From the NCBI GenBank assembly GCA_003219195.1, contig QHPX01000136.1, positions 1 to 34,353 on the forward strand: a stretch of DNA of 34,353 nt, written 5' to 3'. The position numbers and the translations under genes were made by a program. The notes under the pieces are model-generated. The model did no database searches. It was given only the letters and a program-made list of their open reading frames with translations, and was not told where the DNA came from. Numbering within the stretch: position 1 is the stretch's first letter; the number at the start of each line of letters is the position of its first letter. Below, in pieces: positions 6,972 to 14,619 of the stretch. The stretch comes from Verrucomicrobiota bacterium. Its GTDB lineage: Bacteria; Verrucomicrobiota; Verrucomicrobiia; Chthoniobacterales; UBA10450.

Positions 6972-8741
6972 ATGACGAAAGCGCAAATCGCAGAAGTTCT
7001 GTCAGAGATCGCGACCTTGCTCGAACTAAAGGACGAAAATCCCTTCAAGATTCGTGCCTACGCGAACGCAGCCCGATCAATCGAAACCTGGGGGGGTAAT
7101 CTCGCCGATTTACAGGACGAGGAATCACTTGCGAAAATTCCTGGGATCGGAAAAGCGATCGCGGCCAAAATCAAGGAGCTGGCATCGACCGGTTCGTTGA
7201 AATATGTCGAGGAATTGCGCGCGGAATTTCCGGCGGCGATTCTCGAATTATTTTCAATTCCGGGCCTCGGAGCAAAAAAAATCAAGGCGCTTTACGAGCA
7301 ATTGAAAATCAGTTCGATCGAGCAGCTGCGTGAGGCTTGCGCGTCGGGTCGGGTCGCAAGATTGCCCGGATTCGGTGAAACGACGCAGGAAAAACTTTGC
7401 CAGGCGATCGAGCAACGGTCCAAGCACGTCGGCTCGTTTCAATTCGGGCAGATCGCAAGCGAAGCCGAAGCACTTCGTGCCGATCTCGCGGCGCAGCCGG
7501 ACGCGCTCGATGTCGATCTTGCCGGAAGCTACCGCCGGCGAAGAGAAATTGTGCGCGATGTCGATCTTGTCGTGGCCGCAAAAAAGCCTGAAACGATCAC
7601 GCAATTTTTCATCAAGCACCGGCTGGTGGAATCACTCATCGCGCAGGGATCGACCAAGACGAGTGTGCGGCTTCGCTCCGGGATCCAGTGCGACCTGCGC
7701 GTCGTCAGTTTGGCTGAATATCCGTTTGCGCTGAATTACTTCACCGGCAGCAAAGAGCACAACATCGAGATGCGCAGCCGCGCGCTGCAACGCGGTTGGA
7801 CGCTGAACGAATATCGTCTCGCGCCGGCTCCGCCCGATCCCGCTGCGCGAAAGAAAAGATCGACCGTCAAGATTCCGCGGGTTCGCGACGAAGCTGGACT
7901 TTATCGCGCGCTCGATCTCGATTTCATTCCGCCGGAGCTGCGCGAAAACTCCGGCGAATTCGACGCGGCGGAAAAACATTCGCTGCCGCGCTTGATCGAG
8001 CGGGAAAATTTGCGCGGCACATTTCATTGTCACACCGTCGCGAGCGACGGGCACAACACACTCGAGGAAATGGCGCGGGCGGCGCAGAAACTTGGCCTCG
8101 AATATCTTGGCATCGCCGAGCACAGCCGCAGCTCGGTCCAGGCACACGGCCTCGACAAAGCAAAACTACGTGCCCAAGTCGCCGCGATCCGAAAATTAAA
8201 CAAAACCTTCAACGGCTTTCGTTTGTTCGCCGGCGTCGAATGCGACATTCTTCGCGACGGTTCCCTTGATTTCGAAGACGATATTTTGTCCGAGCTCGAT
8301 TTCGCTGTCGCGTCGGTCCATTCAGTCTTCAATTTGAGCGAAGCAGAAATGACCCGCCGCATCACTCGCGCGTTAGAAAATCCGTTCATCACCATACTGG
8401 GCCATCCAACCGGTCGACTGCTTTTGAAACGCGATGCGTACGTTGTCGATGTCCCGGCGCTGCTTGATGCAGCCGCGGCGACCGGGACGTGGATTGAGTT
8501 GAATGCCGCGGCCAAGCGCCTCGATCTCGACTGGCGGTGGTGGCCGCGGGCGAAACAAAAAGGAGTGAAATGCGTGATCAATCCCGATGCGCACCGCACG
8601 GAACGGTTACAGGATTTGTCGCTCGGCGTCGGGATCGCGCGCAAAGGCTGGCTGACAAAATCCGACGTGATGAATTGTTTGCCCCTTGGAAAAATTGAAG
8701 CCGAGCTCGCGCGCAAACGCCGCGCACACAGCCGGTGCTGA
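6972..8741 (+). CDS. polX: DNA polymerase X family protein with PHP domain
   Basis: A 589-residue repair polymerase of the bacterial PolX type, for gap filling in base excision repair. The N-terminal 8-kDa-like region and helix-hairpin-helix motifs (IPGIGKAIAAKI, IPGLGAKKIKAL, LPGFGETTQEKL) cover 1-150. The nucleotidyltransferase signature GSYRRRREIVRDVD is at about 185-199 and supplies two catalytic aspartates. The third is in IQCDLRVV. The C-terminal PHP phosphoesterase domain starts near 350 with FHCHTVASDG, then AEHSRSS, ECDIL and NPDAHR metal ligands, and would give 3'-5' exonuclease activity. Length and domain order are normal. Two iterated 11-mers fall 48 bases apart in the catalytic region, both reading VDL. 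The P450 gene follows within 56 bases on the same strand. Confidence 0.95.
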   Translation: MTKAQIAEVLSEIATLLELKDENPFKIRAYANAARSIETWGGNLADLQDEESLAKIPGIGKAIAAKIKELASTGSLKYVEELRAEFPAAILELFSIPGLGAKKIKALYEQLKISSIEQLREACASGRVARLPGFGETTQEKLCQAIEQRSKHVGSFQFGQIASEAEALRADLAAQPDALDVDLAGSYRRRREIVRDVDLVVAAKKPETITQFFIKHRLVESLIAQGSTKTSVRLRSGIQCDLRVVSLAEYPFALNYFTGSKEHNIEMRSRALQRGWTLNEYRLAPAPPDPAARKKRSTVKIPRVRDEAGLYRALDLDFIPPELRENSGEFDAAEKHSLPRLIERENLRGTFHCHTVASDGHNTLEEMARAAQKLGLEYLGIAEHSRSSVQAHGLDKAKLRAQVAAIRKLNKTFNGFRLFAGVECDILRDGSLDFEDDILSELDFAVASVHSVFNLSEAEMTRRITRALENPFITILGHPTGRLLLKRDAYVVDVPALLDAAAATGTWIELNAAAKRLDLDWRWWPRAKQKGVKCVINPDAHRTERLQDLSLGVGIARKGWLTKSDVMNCLPLGKIEAELARKRRAHSRC

Positions 8742-8796
8742 TTCCTTGACTGAGGAGGGCTGGAATCGGACGATAGGCGCCCCATTCGAGGCTGTT

Positions 8797-10125
8797 ATGC
8801 TTGCGATGATCAAACCGCCGGGGCCGAAGGCTGCGTTGGCGACTTATGCTGCTTTGTATCTCGATCCGTTGCGGGCTCTCAGCCGCGCGGTGCGCAAGTA
8901 CGGCGATGTCGTGCATCTGCAAATCCGCAAGCGACATGATTTTCTGCTTAATCATCCCGATTACGTCCGGGCAATCTTGCTGGACAACGAGGGCGTGCGT
9001 CGCTCCGTGCACCGGCCGCTGCAGCGTATCCTGGGCCAGGGACTGTTGACGAGTCGCAGCAAGGTCCACCGCAAACAGCGAGCGCTGCTGCAACCGGTCT
9101 TTCACAAACAGTGCATCGCCGCGCTCGGCGAGGTGATGGCGCGCGAAATCGCCCGCTGGAGCGATCGATGGCGCGATGGCGCGACGGTAGAGATGGCCGA
9201 GGAAATGACCCGGCTCACCATGTCGATCACGGGTAAAACACTGTTTAATGTCGATCTTGAAGCGGAGGCGATTGAGGTGCGCGATGCGTTCGTCACGGTC
9301 TTGGCGGCAACCCGCTTCAATAACTTGCTGCTGGTCAGTAAAGTGCTCGAAAAACTTCCGTTGCCCGCGAACGATCGTTTCCGACGCGCCGCGAAACGGC
9401 TCGACGAATTCATTTACCAGATGATCGCTGAGCGCCGCACAGGCGCGGCCGATCAGCCGGATCTGCTTTCAGTGCTCGTGCGCATGAGCAAGGAATCGCC
9501 GAAAAAAATGAACGACCAGAAAGTGCGGGACCAGATTCTTACATTTTTTTTGGCTGGGCACGAAACAATCGCCAGCGCGATGATGTGGACGTGGTATCTG
9601 CTGGCGGAAAATCCGGGCGCGACCAAAAAATTGCACGCCGAACTTGATGAGGCACTTAAGAGGCAATTGCCTTCTGTAAACGATCTCGAGAAATTATCCT
9701 ACGCCAGAATGGTGTTCGCCGAATCGATGCGCGTCTACCCGCCGGTTTGGATCATCGGCCGGCATGCGCTGCGCGATGTGAGCGTAAATGGTTGGATTAT
9801 TCCAAAGGGATCCTACATCCATGTCAGCCAGTTCCTTATGCACCGCGATGCTCGGTATTTTCCCGACCCGGAACGTTTTGATCCCGAACGCTGGACGCCG
9901 GAAGCGACGGCAGCGCGTCCCAAATTTTGTTACTTTCCCTTTGGCGGCGGAAGCATGCAATGCATCGGCGAGGGTTTTGCCTGGACGCAGGGTATGTTGA
10001 TGATCGCGATCCTGGCGAAGCGGTGGCGAATGCAAGTTGTCCCCGGCCATCGAGTGGAACTCGAACCGCAACTCACGCTCGGTTCACGTTACGGCATGCC
10101 CATGATACTCAAGCGGCGAAAGTGA
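8797..10125 (+). CDS. Cytochrome P450
   Basis: A 442-residue haem monooxygenase without a membrane anchor, so presumably cytosolic. The I-helix oxygen-binding motif is AGHETIAS. The ExxR pair starts at E309 (ESMRVYPP). The PERF segment is FDPERW. The haem loop is FPFGGGSMQCIGEGFA with ligand Cys389. The usual loop is FGxGxRxCxG; here the arginine that contacts a haem propionate is Met387, which is unusual. The start was set at the ATG at 8797, with GAGG eight bases upstream; the longer frame back to 8686 overlaps polX. The layout resembles bacterial CYP110/CYP102-like enzymes acting on fatty acids or terpenoids, but the substrate cannot be read from the sequence. No ferredoxin or reductase gene is adjacent. 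Confidence 0.92.
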   Translation: MLAMIKPPGPKAALATYAALYLDPLRALSRAVRKYGDVVHLQIRKRHDFLLNHPDYVRAILLDNEGVRRSVHRPLQRILGQGLLTSRSKVHRKQRALLQPVFHKQCIAALGEVMAREIARWSDRWRDGATVEMAEEMTRLTMSITGKTLFNVDLEAEAIEVRDAFVTVLAATRFNNLLLVSKVLEKLPLPANDRFRRAAKRLDEFIYQMIAERRTGAADQPDLLSVLVRMSKESPKKMNDQKVRDQILTFFLAGHETIASAMMWTWYLLAENPGATKKLHAELDEALKRQLPSVNDLEKLSYARMVFAESMRVYPPVWIIGRHALRDVSVNGWIIPKGSYIHVSQFLMHRDARYFPDPERFDPERWTPEATAARPKFCYFPFGGGSMQCIGEGFAWTQGMLMIAILAKRWRMQVVPGHRVELEPQLTLGSRYGMPMILKRRK

Positions 10126-10132
10126 CCGTCGG

Positions 10133-10951
10133 CTAGTGCGCGTTGGGCACTGCGCTCCGTTGCGGCAAAAACATCGTCAGGCATTTGCAGGCGCCGCCGG
10201 CCTTCAAGAATTCCGTCATCGGCAATTCGTGGCACCGATAACCGCATTCCCGGAGCGTCGTCATGAGCTGTGGCGCGCCTTCCGGCAAAACAATGTCGCG
10301 CTCGAGCACGACGGCGTTGCAAGAAAAATGCGCCGCCTCCTCGGGCACAACATCGACCAGCTCCGGCACGTGCTCGCGGATCGCGCGCTGCCCGTATTCA
10401 TCGAACGCGGCGGGAAACCAAACGGCCCCGCCTTCTGGCAACGGACAAAAACATGTGTCGAGATGATAAAAACGCGGATCGACCAGCTCGACCGAAATGA
10501 CGAGGCAGCCAAGTATGTCCGCGACTGCGCGATGTGATTTGATGTCGGAACGGAATTTGTATCCGCAAAAAAGCGCGTCGCCGACGAAGAGGGCGTCCCC
10601 TTCGCCTTCAAAATAATAATCCTCGGGCAGCCACGAAATTTGGTAGCCGTGCTCCTCCATCCAGCGGGAAAAATGCGGCGCCTCGCCGGCGCGTTCCTTG
10701 TGCCGGAAATTGCTCGGAATAAATTTTTTCCCCACGGCGAGGCCGGCATTCGCGGTGAAAACCATGTCGGGCAATTTCGGTTGCGGCGTAACCAACTCGA
10801 TCTTGCAATCGAGTTTCGACAAGGTGGCGCGCAAATCTTTCCACTGCTTTTGGGCCAGAGCTGCTTCCGCGCCCCGTGCCCGACTCATCCACGGGTTGAT
10901 TTCGTACTCGATTCCGTAGTGGTCCGGCGGGCACAAAAGCAGTTCGCGCAT
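10133..10951 (-). CDS. Arginine dihydrolase / amidinotransferase-fold guanidine hydrolase (AgrE N-half type)
   Basis: A 272-residue pentein-fold enzyme. It starts MRELLLCPPDHYGIEYEINP, as in the N-terminal half of cyanobacterial ArgZ/AgrE, which converts arginine to ornithine, CO2 and two NH3. Candidate catalytic residues are present: the acidic EGEGD segment, the His in FYHLDTCF, and the nucleophile Cys in GGACKCLT near the end. I chose the ATG at 10951 over the longer frame to 11014 because that extension overlaps the upstream gene's coding end. The gene follows the LOR/SDH gene by 11 bases, so the two are surely co-transcribed. Related possibilities are arginine deiminase or DDAH, but the partner gene favours the dihydrolase. 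It is convergent with the P450 gene. Confidence 0.8.
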   Translation of the reverse strand: MRELLLCPPDHYGIEYEINPWMSRARGAEAALAQKQWKDLRATLSKLDCKIELVTPQPKLPDMVFTANAGLAVGKKFIPSNFRHKERAGEAPHFSRWMEEHGYQISWLPEDYYFEGEGDALFVGDALFCGYKFRSDIKSHRAVADILGCLVISVELVDPRFYHLDTCFCPLPEGGAVWFPAAFDEYGQRAIREHVPELVDVVPEEAAHFSCNAVVLERDIVLPEGAPQLMTTLRECGYRCHELPMTEFLKAGGACKCLTMFLPQRSAVPNAH

Positions 10952-10962
10952 AAGATCGATAA

Positions 10963-12219
10963 TTACGCCTTGCCGCCATCGCGCGCCGACGCGGCGTCGA
11001 GCTTCGCCAGACAATCGGTGAGTTCGCGCAGAAAGGCCTCAACGTCGGTAACCAGTCCCACCGCCTGGAAGCGCCCCCGCTCAGTCAATTTCGAAACGCT
11101 CACCGGATTGATATCGATGCAAAACGTTTTCACGTTCGCCGGCAGCAAATTCTCAACGGCCAGAGAATGCAGCATTGTTCCCATCATCAATGCAATCGTC
11201 ACTCCAGTGATCTTTTCGCGCATTGCCTTTTGCGCTTCGATTGCGTCCGTGATCACATCCGGCAGCGGCCCGTCGTCGCGAATCGAACCAGCCAGCACAA
11301 ACTCCACCCCGTGGCGCACGCAGCTGCACATGATCCCACGCTGCAACACGCCAATCTCCACGGCGCGCGCAATACTTCCCGCCTCGCGCATCGCGTTGAT
11401 TGCCCGGATGTGATTTTCATGACCCTCGTCGTCCAGGCTGCCGCGATCCAGATTCATCCGACGCGGCTTGCCGAAGAGCACATTCTCGATATCGCGCATG
11501 GCCAGCGCGTTACCCGCAAATAAAAGATCGACATATCCCCATTCGATCAATCTTTCCAAATGCTCCGCCCCGCCGGTGTGCACCACGGCCGGGCCCGTTA
11601 CGACAAGAATTTTTCCTCCTGTCTCGCGCGCTCGTTTGAGTTCGCGCGCCATCTCGCGGATCACCGCGCTCTTCGGCTGCTCGATGGAAACGTTGGACGT
11701 GAATTCGAAAACCTCGGTGCGCGCGGTCGACCGCTGAATCGGCGCCACGCGAATGCCTTGATGACCAACCACGATCTTCATTCCTTTACGCACTTCGTAA
11801 AATTTTACGGCCGTGGCGCGCTGAGAAGCGCCGTCCACTGCAATTGCGCTGTCCATGATCGCGGGACGCACTTCGATTTCTTTGCCATCGAGAGTGATGA
11901 AGGTTTGCTGATTGGTCGTGACATAAAAGTTGGCCGGGAAAACCCCGTCCGCCGGCGCGGAAGCGAGTTGCACATCGGCCTTTTCCACGACTTCGGCGCC
12001 GTGCTGACGCAAACGCAGGACGAGCTCATCGAGTGTCTCGTGAGTGGGTCCCGAGACCTCAATCCGTGCGAAACTTTGGTCGACGCGCTGCTGGCCGATT
12101 TTGATCTGGTGGATTTTGAAACTGCCGCCCGCGCGGAGGATCTCATCGAGCACCTTCGGCAGAATGAGCGAATCGATGATGTGACCACGCAGCTCGATCG
12201 TCTCTGAAAACATGCGCAA
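10963..12219 (-). CDS. LOR/SDH bifunctional-type ornithine cyclodeaminase (TIGR00300 family)
   Basis: A 418-residue protein matching the family first annotated as LOR/SDH and later shown in archaea and cyanobacterial AgrE to turn ornithine into proline plus ammonia. The N-terminal 100 residues are the LOR-like domain (ELRGHIIDSLILPKVLDEIL). The Rossmann-like part carries VVTGPAVVHTGG, LLFAGNALAMRDIEN and MGTMLHSLAVENLLP. Conserved Cys and His residues occur in GIMCSCVRHGVEFVLAGSIRDDG. With the following gene it would form an arginine to ornithine to proline route, fused into one protein in cyanobacteria. An 11-mer copy reads VDL near position 230. The ATG start at 12219 is close to the start expected for the family. 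Confidence 0.82.
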   Translation of the reverse strand: MRMFSETIELRGHIIDSLILPKVLDEILRAGGSFKIHQIKIGQQRVDQSFARIEVSGPTHETLDELVLRLRQHGAEVVEKADVQLASAPADGVFPANFYVTTNQQTFITLDGKEIEVRPAIMDSAIAVDGASQRATAVKFYEVRKGMKIVVGHQGIRVAPIQRSTARTEVFEFTSNVSIEQPKSAVIREMARELKRARETGGKILVVTGPAVVHTGGAEHLERLIEWGYVDLLFAGNALAMRDIENVLFGKPRRMNLDRGSLDDEGHENHIRAINAMREAGSIARAVEIGVLQRGIMCSCVRHGVEFVLAGSIRDDGPLPDVITDAIEAQKAMREKITGVTIALMMGTMLHSLAVENLLPANVKTFCIDINPVSVSKLTERGRFQAVGLVTDVEAFLRELTDCLAKLDAASARDGGKA

Positions 12220-12290
12220 ACTTAAGCGATGAAATTTGAGTGCGCCAATTGCGCAAGTCGTTTCCTACATCGACATGTTCTAAGATCGAC

Positions 12291-12446
12291 ATGCAAAAAC
12301 CAACCGCCCGCGGACCAACGCCGAGTCGTAAGGCGCACCTTGCCTTGCGGGAAAAATTAAACCGCAAGTTCAAACCGGCGCCGTCTCTGCCCATCGACAA
12401 GCCTGCGTGGAAAAAGAAACGTTCGCCGCGCACACCGGGAGATTGA
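12291..12446 (+). CDS. Small basic hypothetical protein
   Basis: A 51-residue, strongly basic protein (MQKPTARGPTPSRKAHLALR and onward, ending KKKRSPRTPGD) with about a quarter Lys plus Arg and several prolines, probably disordered. It is unrecognised. No Shine-Dalgarno is visible. Instead the only intergenic copy of the iterated 11-mer (12282-12291) overlaps the start codon. A duplicated ACATCGACATG sits just upstream. The next small gene starts three bases after its stop, so the two are probably translated together. Nucleic-acid binding is plausible from charge alone but is not shown. Confidence 0.5.
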   Translation: MQKPTARGPTPSRKAHLALREKLNRKFKPAPSLPIDKPAWKKKRSPRTPGD

Positions 12447-12449
12447 GAA

Positions 12450-12674
12450 ATGCCCGGCGCCGAAAACTTGTCTGCGCTGGCTTCGAAAATATCAGCCGTT
12501 CTGGCGGTGAAGCCCGAGATTTTTATCATTCACCCCGCAGAACTCAGGGTTTTGCGGTCAATGACGGACAATGATTTGCGCAATTTTGCCGCGGAACACG
12601 GCTGGCGCACGGTGCGCCGCCTCGGTGGACGTCAAATTGAATTCTATAACGACGCCAGCACGCGCGGACAGTAG
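12450..12674 (+). CDS. Hypothetical 74-residue protein
   Basis: It starts MPGAENLSALASKISAVLAV after a good GGGAG ribosome site and follows the small basic gene by three bases. Residues 25-60 have a mixed alpha/beta look (EIFIIHPAELRVLRSMTDN, LRNFAAEHGWRTVRRL) that could be a small globular or helix-turn-helix-like fold, but I recognise no family. The stop TAG at 12672 lies nine bases before a GTAG palindrome. It is convergent with thiG. Confidence 0.55.
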   Translation: MPGAENLSALASKISAVLAVKPEIFIIHPAELRVLRSMTDNDLRNFAAEHGWRTVRRLGGRQIEFYNDASTRGQ

Positions 12675-12682
12675 CTTGAATT

Positions 12683-12753
12683 CTGTAGCCACGCGCCTGT
12701 GGCGCGTCGGGCATTTTGCTCCAAGACAACGGCCCGGAAGGCCGTGGCTACAG
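12683..12753. repeat. GTAG-type BIME (CTGTAGCC...GGCTACAG)
   Basis: Ends CTGTAGCC (12683-12690) and GGCTACAG (12746-12753) are perfect inverted repeats. Inside are two separate hairpins: GCGCC/GGCGC near 12693-12706, and ACGGCC/GGCCGT ending at 12745. That gives the order GTAG-hairpin-hairpin-CTAC typical of a bacterial interspersed mosaic element. The right-hand CTA (12748-12750) is the thiG stop codon on the other strand. Confidence 0.7.
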
Positions 12754-13557
12754 CGGTTGCGATTCGCCTTTCGAAAAAAATCCTGTGAGCGGACTGGTTG
12801 CGGCTGCGGTCGCCAATTTTTCCGCTAATCCGATTTCGCGCGCTTCGCGCCCGGCCTCGATTGCTTTGCGAAAAGCTTGCGCCATTCGAACTGGATCGGG
12901 CGCAATGGCAATAGCGGTGTTCACTAAGACCGCATCGGCGCCCATTTCCATCGCTTCGGCGGCTTGGCTCGGCGCACCCAAACCGGCATCGACAACGACT
13001 GGCACAGTCGCCTGCTCGATGATGATCTCGATCTGCGGTCGCGTCTCGATTCCGCGATTACTGCCGATGGGCGAGCCGAGCGGCATCACCGTCGCGGTGC
13101 CAACATCCTGCAACCGCTTCGCCAGCACGGGATCGGCGTTGATGTAGGGCAGCACGGTAAAACCTTCCTTCACTAAAATCTCCGCCGCGGCCAAAGTTTC
13201 CACGGGATCGGGAAGCAGATAGCGCGGGTCGGGATGGATCTCGAGCTTCACCCATGTCGGCAGACCGGCGCTTGCGGCGAGTCGCGCCAGGCGCACCGCC
13301 TCGGCGGCATTGCGCGCGCCGCTCGTGTTCGGCAAAAGAAGAAAGCGCTTCGGATCGATAAAATCGAGAATATTCGCAAAGGGATCGCCTTTGCCGGAAA
13401 GATCGGCGCGGCGTAAAGCGACAGTGACAATTTCCGTCCCGCTCGCCATGAGCGCGTCGCGCATGAGCTCGTTCGAGGCAAATTTGCCCGTGCCGATGAG
13501 CAATCGCGAGGTGAACTCGCGATCTGCAATCTTTAGCTTGGAAGGCTTGTCTGACAT
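12748..13557 (-). CDS. thiG: Thiazole synthase ThiG
   Basis: A 269-residue TIM-barrel enzyme that builds the thiazole ring of thiamine from deoxyxylulose phosphate, dehydroglycine and ThiS thiocarboxylate. Recognisable segments are [49 protein letters not shown] (Schiff-base lysine), [28 protein letters not shown] and [20 protein letters not shown]. Length is normal. No thiS, thiF, thiH/thiO or thiE is adjacent, so the pathway must be scattered. The stop codon TAG lies inside the palindromic element at 12683-12753, and the final residues SQPL are its read-through boundary. The start ATG is at 13557. Confidence 0.95.
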   Translation of the reverse strand: MSDKPSKLKIADREFTSRLLIGTGKFASNELMRDALMASGTEIVTVALRRADLSGKGDPFANILDFIDPKRFLLLPNTSGARNAAEAVRLARLAASAGLPTWVKLEIHPDPRYLLPDPVETLAAAEILVKEGFTVLPYINADPVLAKRLQDVGTATVMPLGSPIGSNRGIETRPQIEIIIEQATVPVVVDAGLGAPSQAAEAMEMGADAVLVNTAIAIAPDPVRMAQAFRKAIEAGREAREIGLAEKLATAAATSPLTGFFSKGESQPL

Positions 13558-13737
13558 CTACTGGAAGATAAACGAAATCCTCTGCGCCCGCGAATTTGGG
13601 GTGAAGAAGGCATTCAAGAGGCCGCTGAATTTGCGTTGAGAGAGCTGGCTGCGCGTTTTTTTCGCGCTCTCGTGCTCTGAAGCGTCAGGCCGTAAAATTT
13701 CTCTGTACAACTAGCCGCTTTGGTACGAATCATTTGG

Positions 13738-14574
13738 ATGGTTCGGATCAAGGATCCAATCGCACAAGAGCTGTTTGCGTTCTTTGCGCACGACCTTCGC
13801 CTTGGCGATTGCGTTGTCGGAATGGCGCAACTGCCGGATAGTTGCGTCGACATAACGGTTACGTCACCACCATACAACCTCGGGATTAAATACGGAAAAT
13901 ATTCCGATAGGGAGAGTCGAGAATCGTATCTACAGTGGTGCCGTAAATGGGCCGCAGAAATCCGACGCGTTCTGAAAGGTCAGGGATCGCTTTTTCTTAA
14001 TATTGGCTCCGCGCCCTCGAGCCCGATGTTACCGCACGAGCTCGTGATGCGATTGCGAGACGTGTTTGTTCTGCAAAATGTGATTCACTGGGTCAAATCG
14101 ATCACGATCGAGGATCGAGAAGGTGAGGTTCGCTCGTATGGGCATTTTAAGCCGATCAGCTCGAAGCGATTTCTGAACGATTGCCATGAATATATTTTCC
14201 ATTTCACAAAAACAGGCCGGGTCGAAATCGATCGGCTAGCCATCGGAGTTCCGTATCAGGATAAGACCAACATTGCGCGTTGGTCGCATACGCGAGGAGG
14301 CGATTTGCGGTGTCGCGGCAATACCTGGTTCATTCCTTACGAAACAATTCAAAGTCGCGCGAAGGAGCGGCCGCATCCGGCGACCTTCCCAGTGCAATTG
14401 GCAGAATGGTGTATCAAAATGCACGGCGTTTCCCGCATCGAAACAATGCTCGATCCTTTTCTGGGCATCGGAAATTCTGCGATCGCGGCGCAAAGATGCA
14501 GGGTGAAGAACTTTATCGGATTCGAGATCGATGAAGGTTATCTCGCCGAAGCAAAGCGAAGAATCGATTTGTAG
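13738..14574 (+). CDS. Orphan DNA methyltransferase (TSPPY, N4-C/N6-A class)
   Basis: A 278-residue beta-type amino-methyltransferase. The catalytic motif IV TSPPYNLG is near residue 43 and comes before the AdoMet-binding motif I DPFLGIGNSAIAA near residue 242, giving the beta-class order. SPPY rather than DPPY is commoner in N4-cytosine enzymes but also occurs in N6-adenine enzymes. No restriction endonuclease is adjacent, so it may be regulatory or a relic. I took the ATG at 13738; a TTG six codons upstream is an alternative. The stop TAG is supplied by the palindromic element at 14570. The surrounding 2.8 kb has no copy of the iterated 11-mer, which suggests later arrival. The recognition sequence is not inferable. 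Confidence 0.85.
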   Translation: MVRIKDPIAQELFAFFAHDLRLGDCVVGMAQLPDSCVDITVTSPPYNLGIKYGKYSDRESRESYLQWCRKWAAEIRRVLKGQGSLFLNIGSAPSSPMLPHELVMRLRDVFVLQNVIHWVKSITIEDREGEVRSYGHFKPISSKRFLNDCHEYIFHFTKTGRVEIDRLAIGVPYQDKTNIARWSHTRGGDLRCRGNTWFIPYETIQSRAKERPHPATFPVQLAEWCIKMHGVSRIETMLDPFLGIGNSAIAAQRCRVKNFIGFEIDEGYLAEAKRRIDL

Positions 14575-14619
14575 GGGAAGCAGTTTGCTTCCCATAGGGC
14601 GCCAACGGCGTCCCCTACA
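14570..14619. repeat. 50-bp GTAG BIME that ends two convergent genes
   Basis: The order is GTAG foot, hairpin GGGAAGC/GCTTCCC, second hairpin GGGCGCC/GGCGTCCC, CTAC foot. TGTAGGGGA (14570-14578) and TCCCCTACA (14611-14619) are inverted repeats. It matches the element at 30798-30847 at 43 of 50 positions. The left TAG is the methyltransferase stop (14572-14574). The right CTA is the stop of the minus-strand HD gene (14615-14617). It could also serve as a bidirectional terminator. Confidence 0.8.

Noticed and set aside
7561-8160. Explaining the iterated word as a KID or VDL protein motif
   Set aside because: It occurs in five different reading contexts and in unrelated folds, always with the same bases, so selection must be on DNA.
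13558-13737. Ala/Leu-rich plus-strand frame ending LRELAARFFRALVL
   Set aside because: There is no start codon in the open stretch and no ribosome site. It lies in the divergent thiG/methyltransferase gap.
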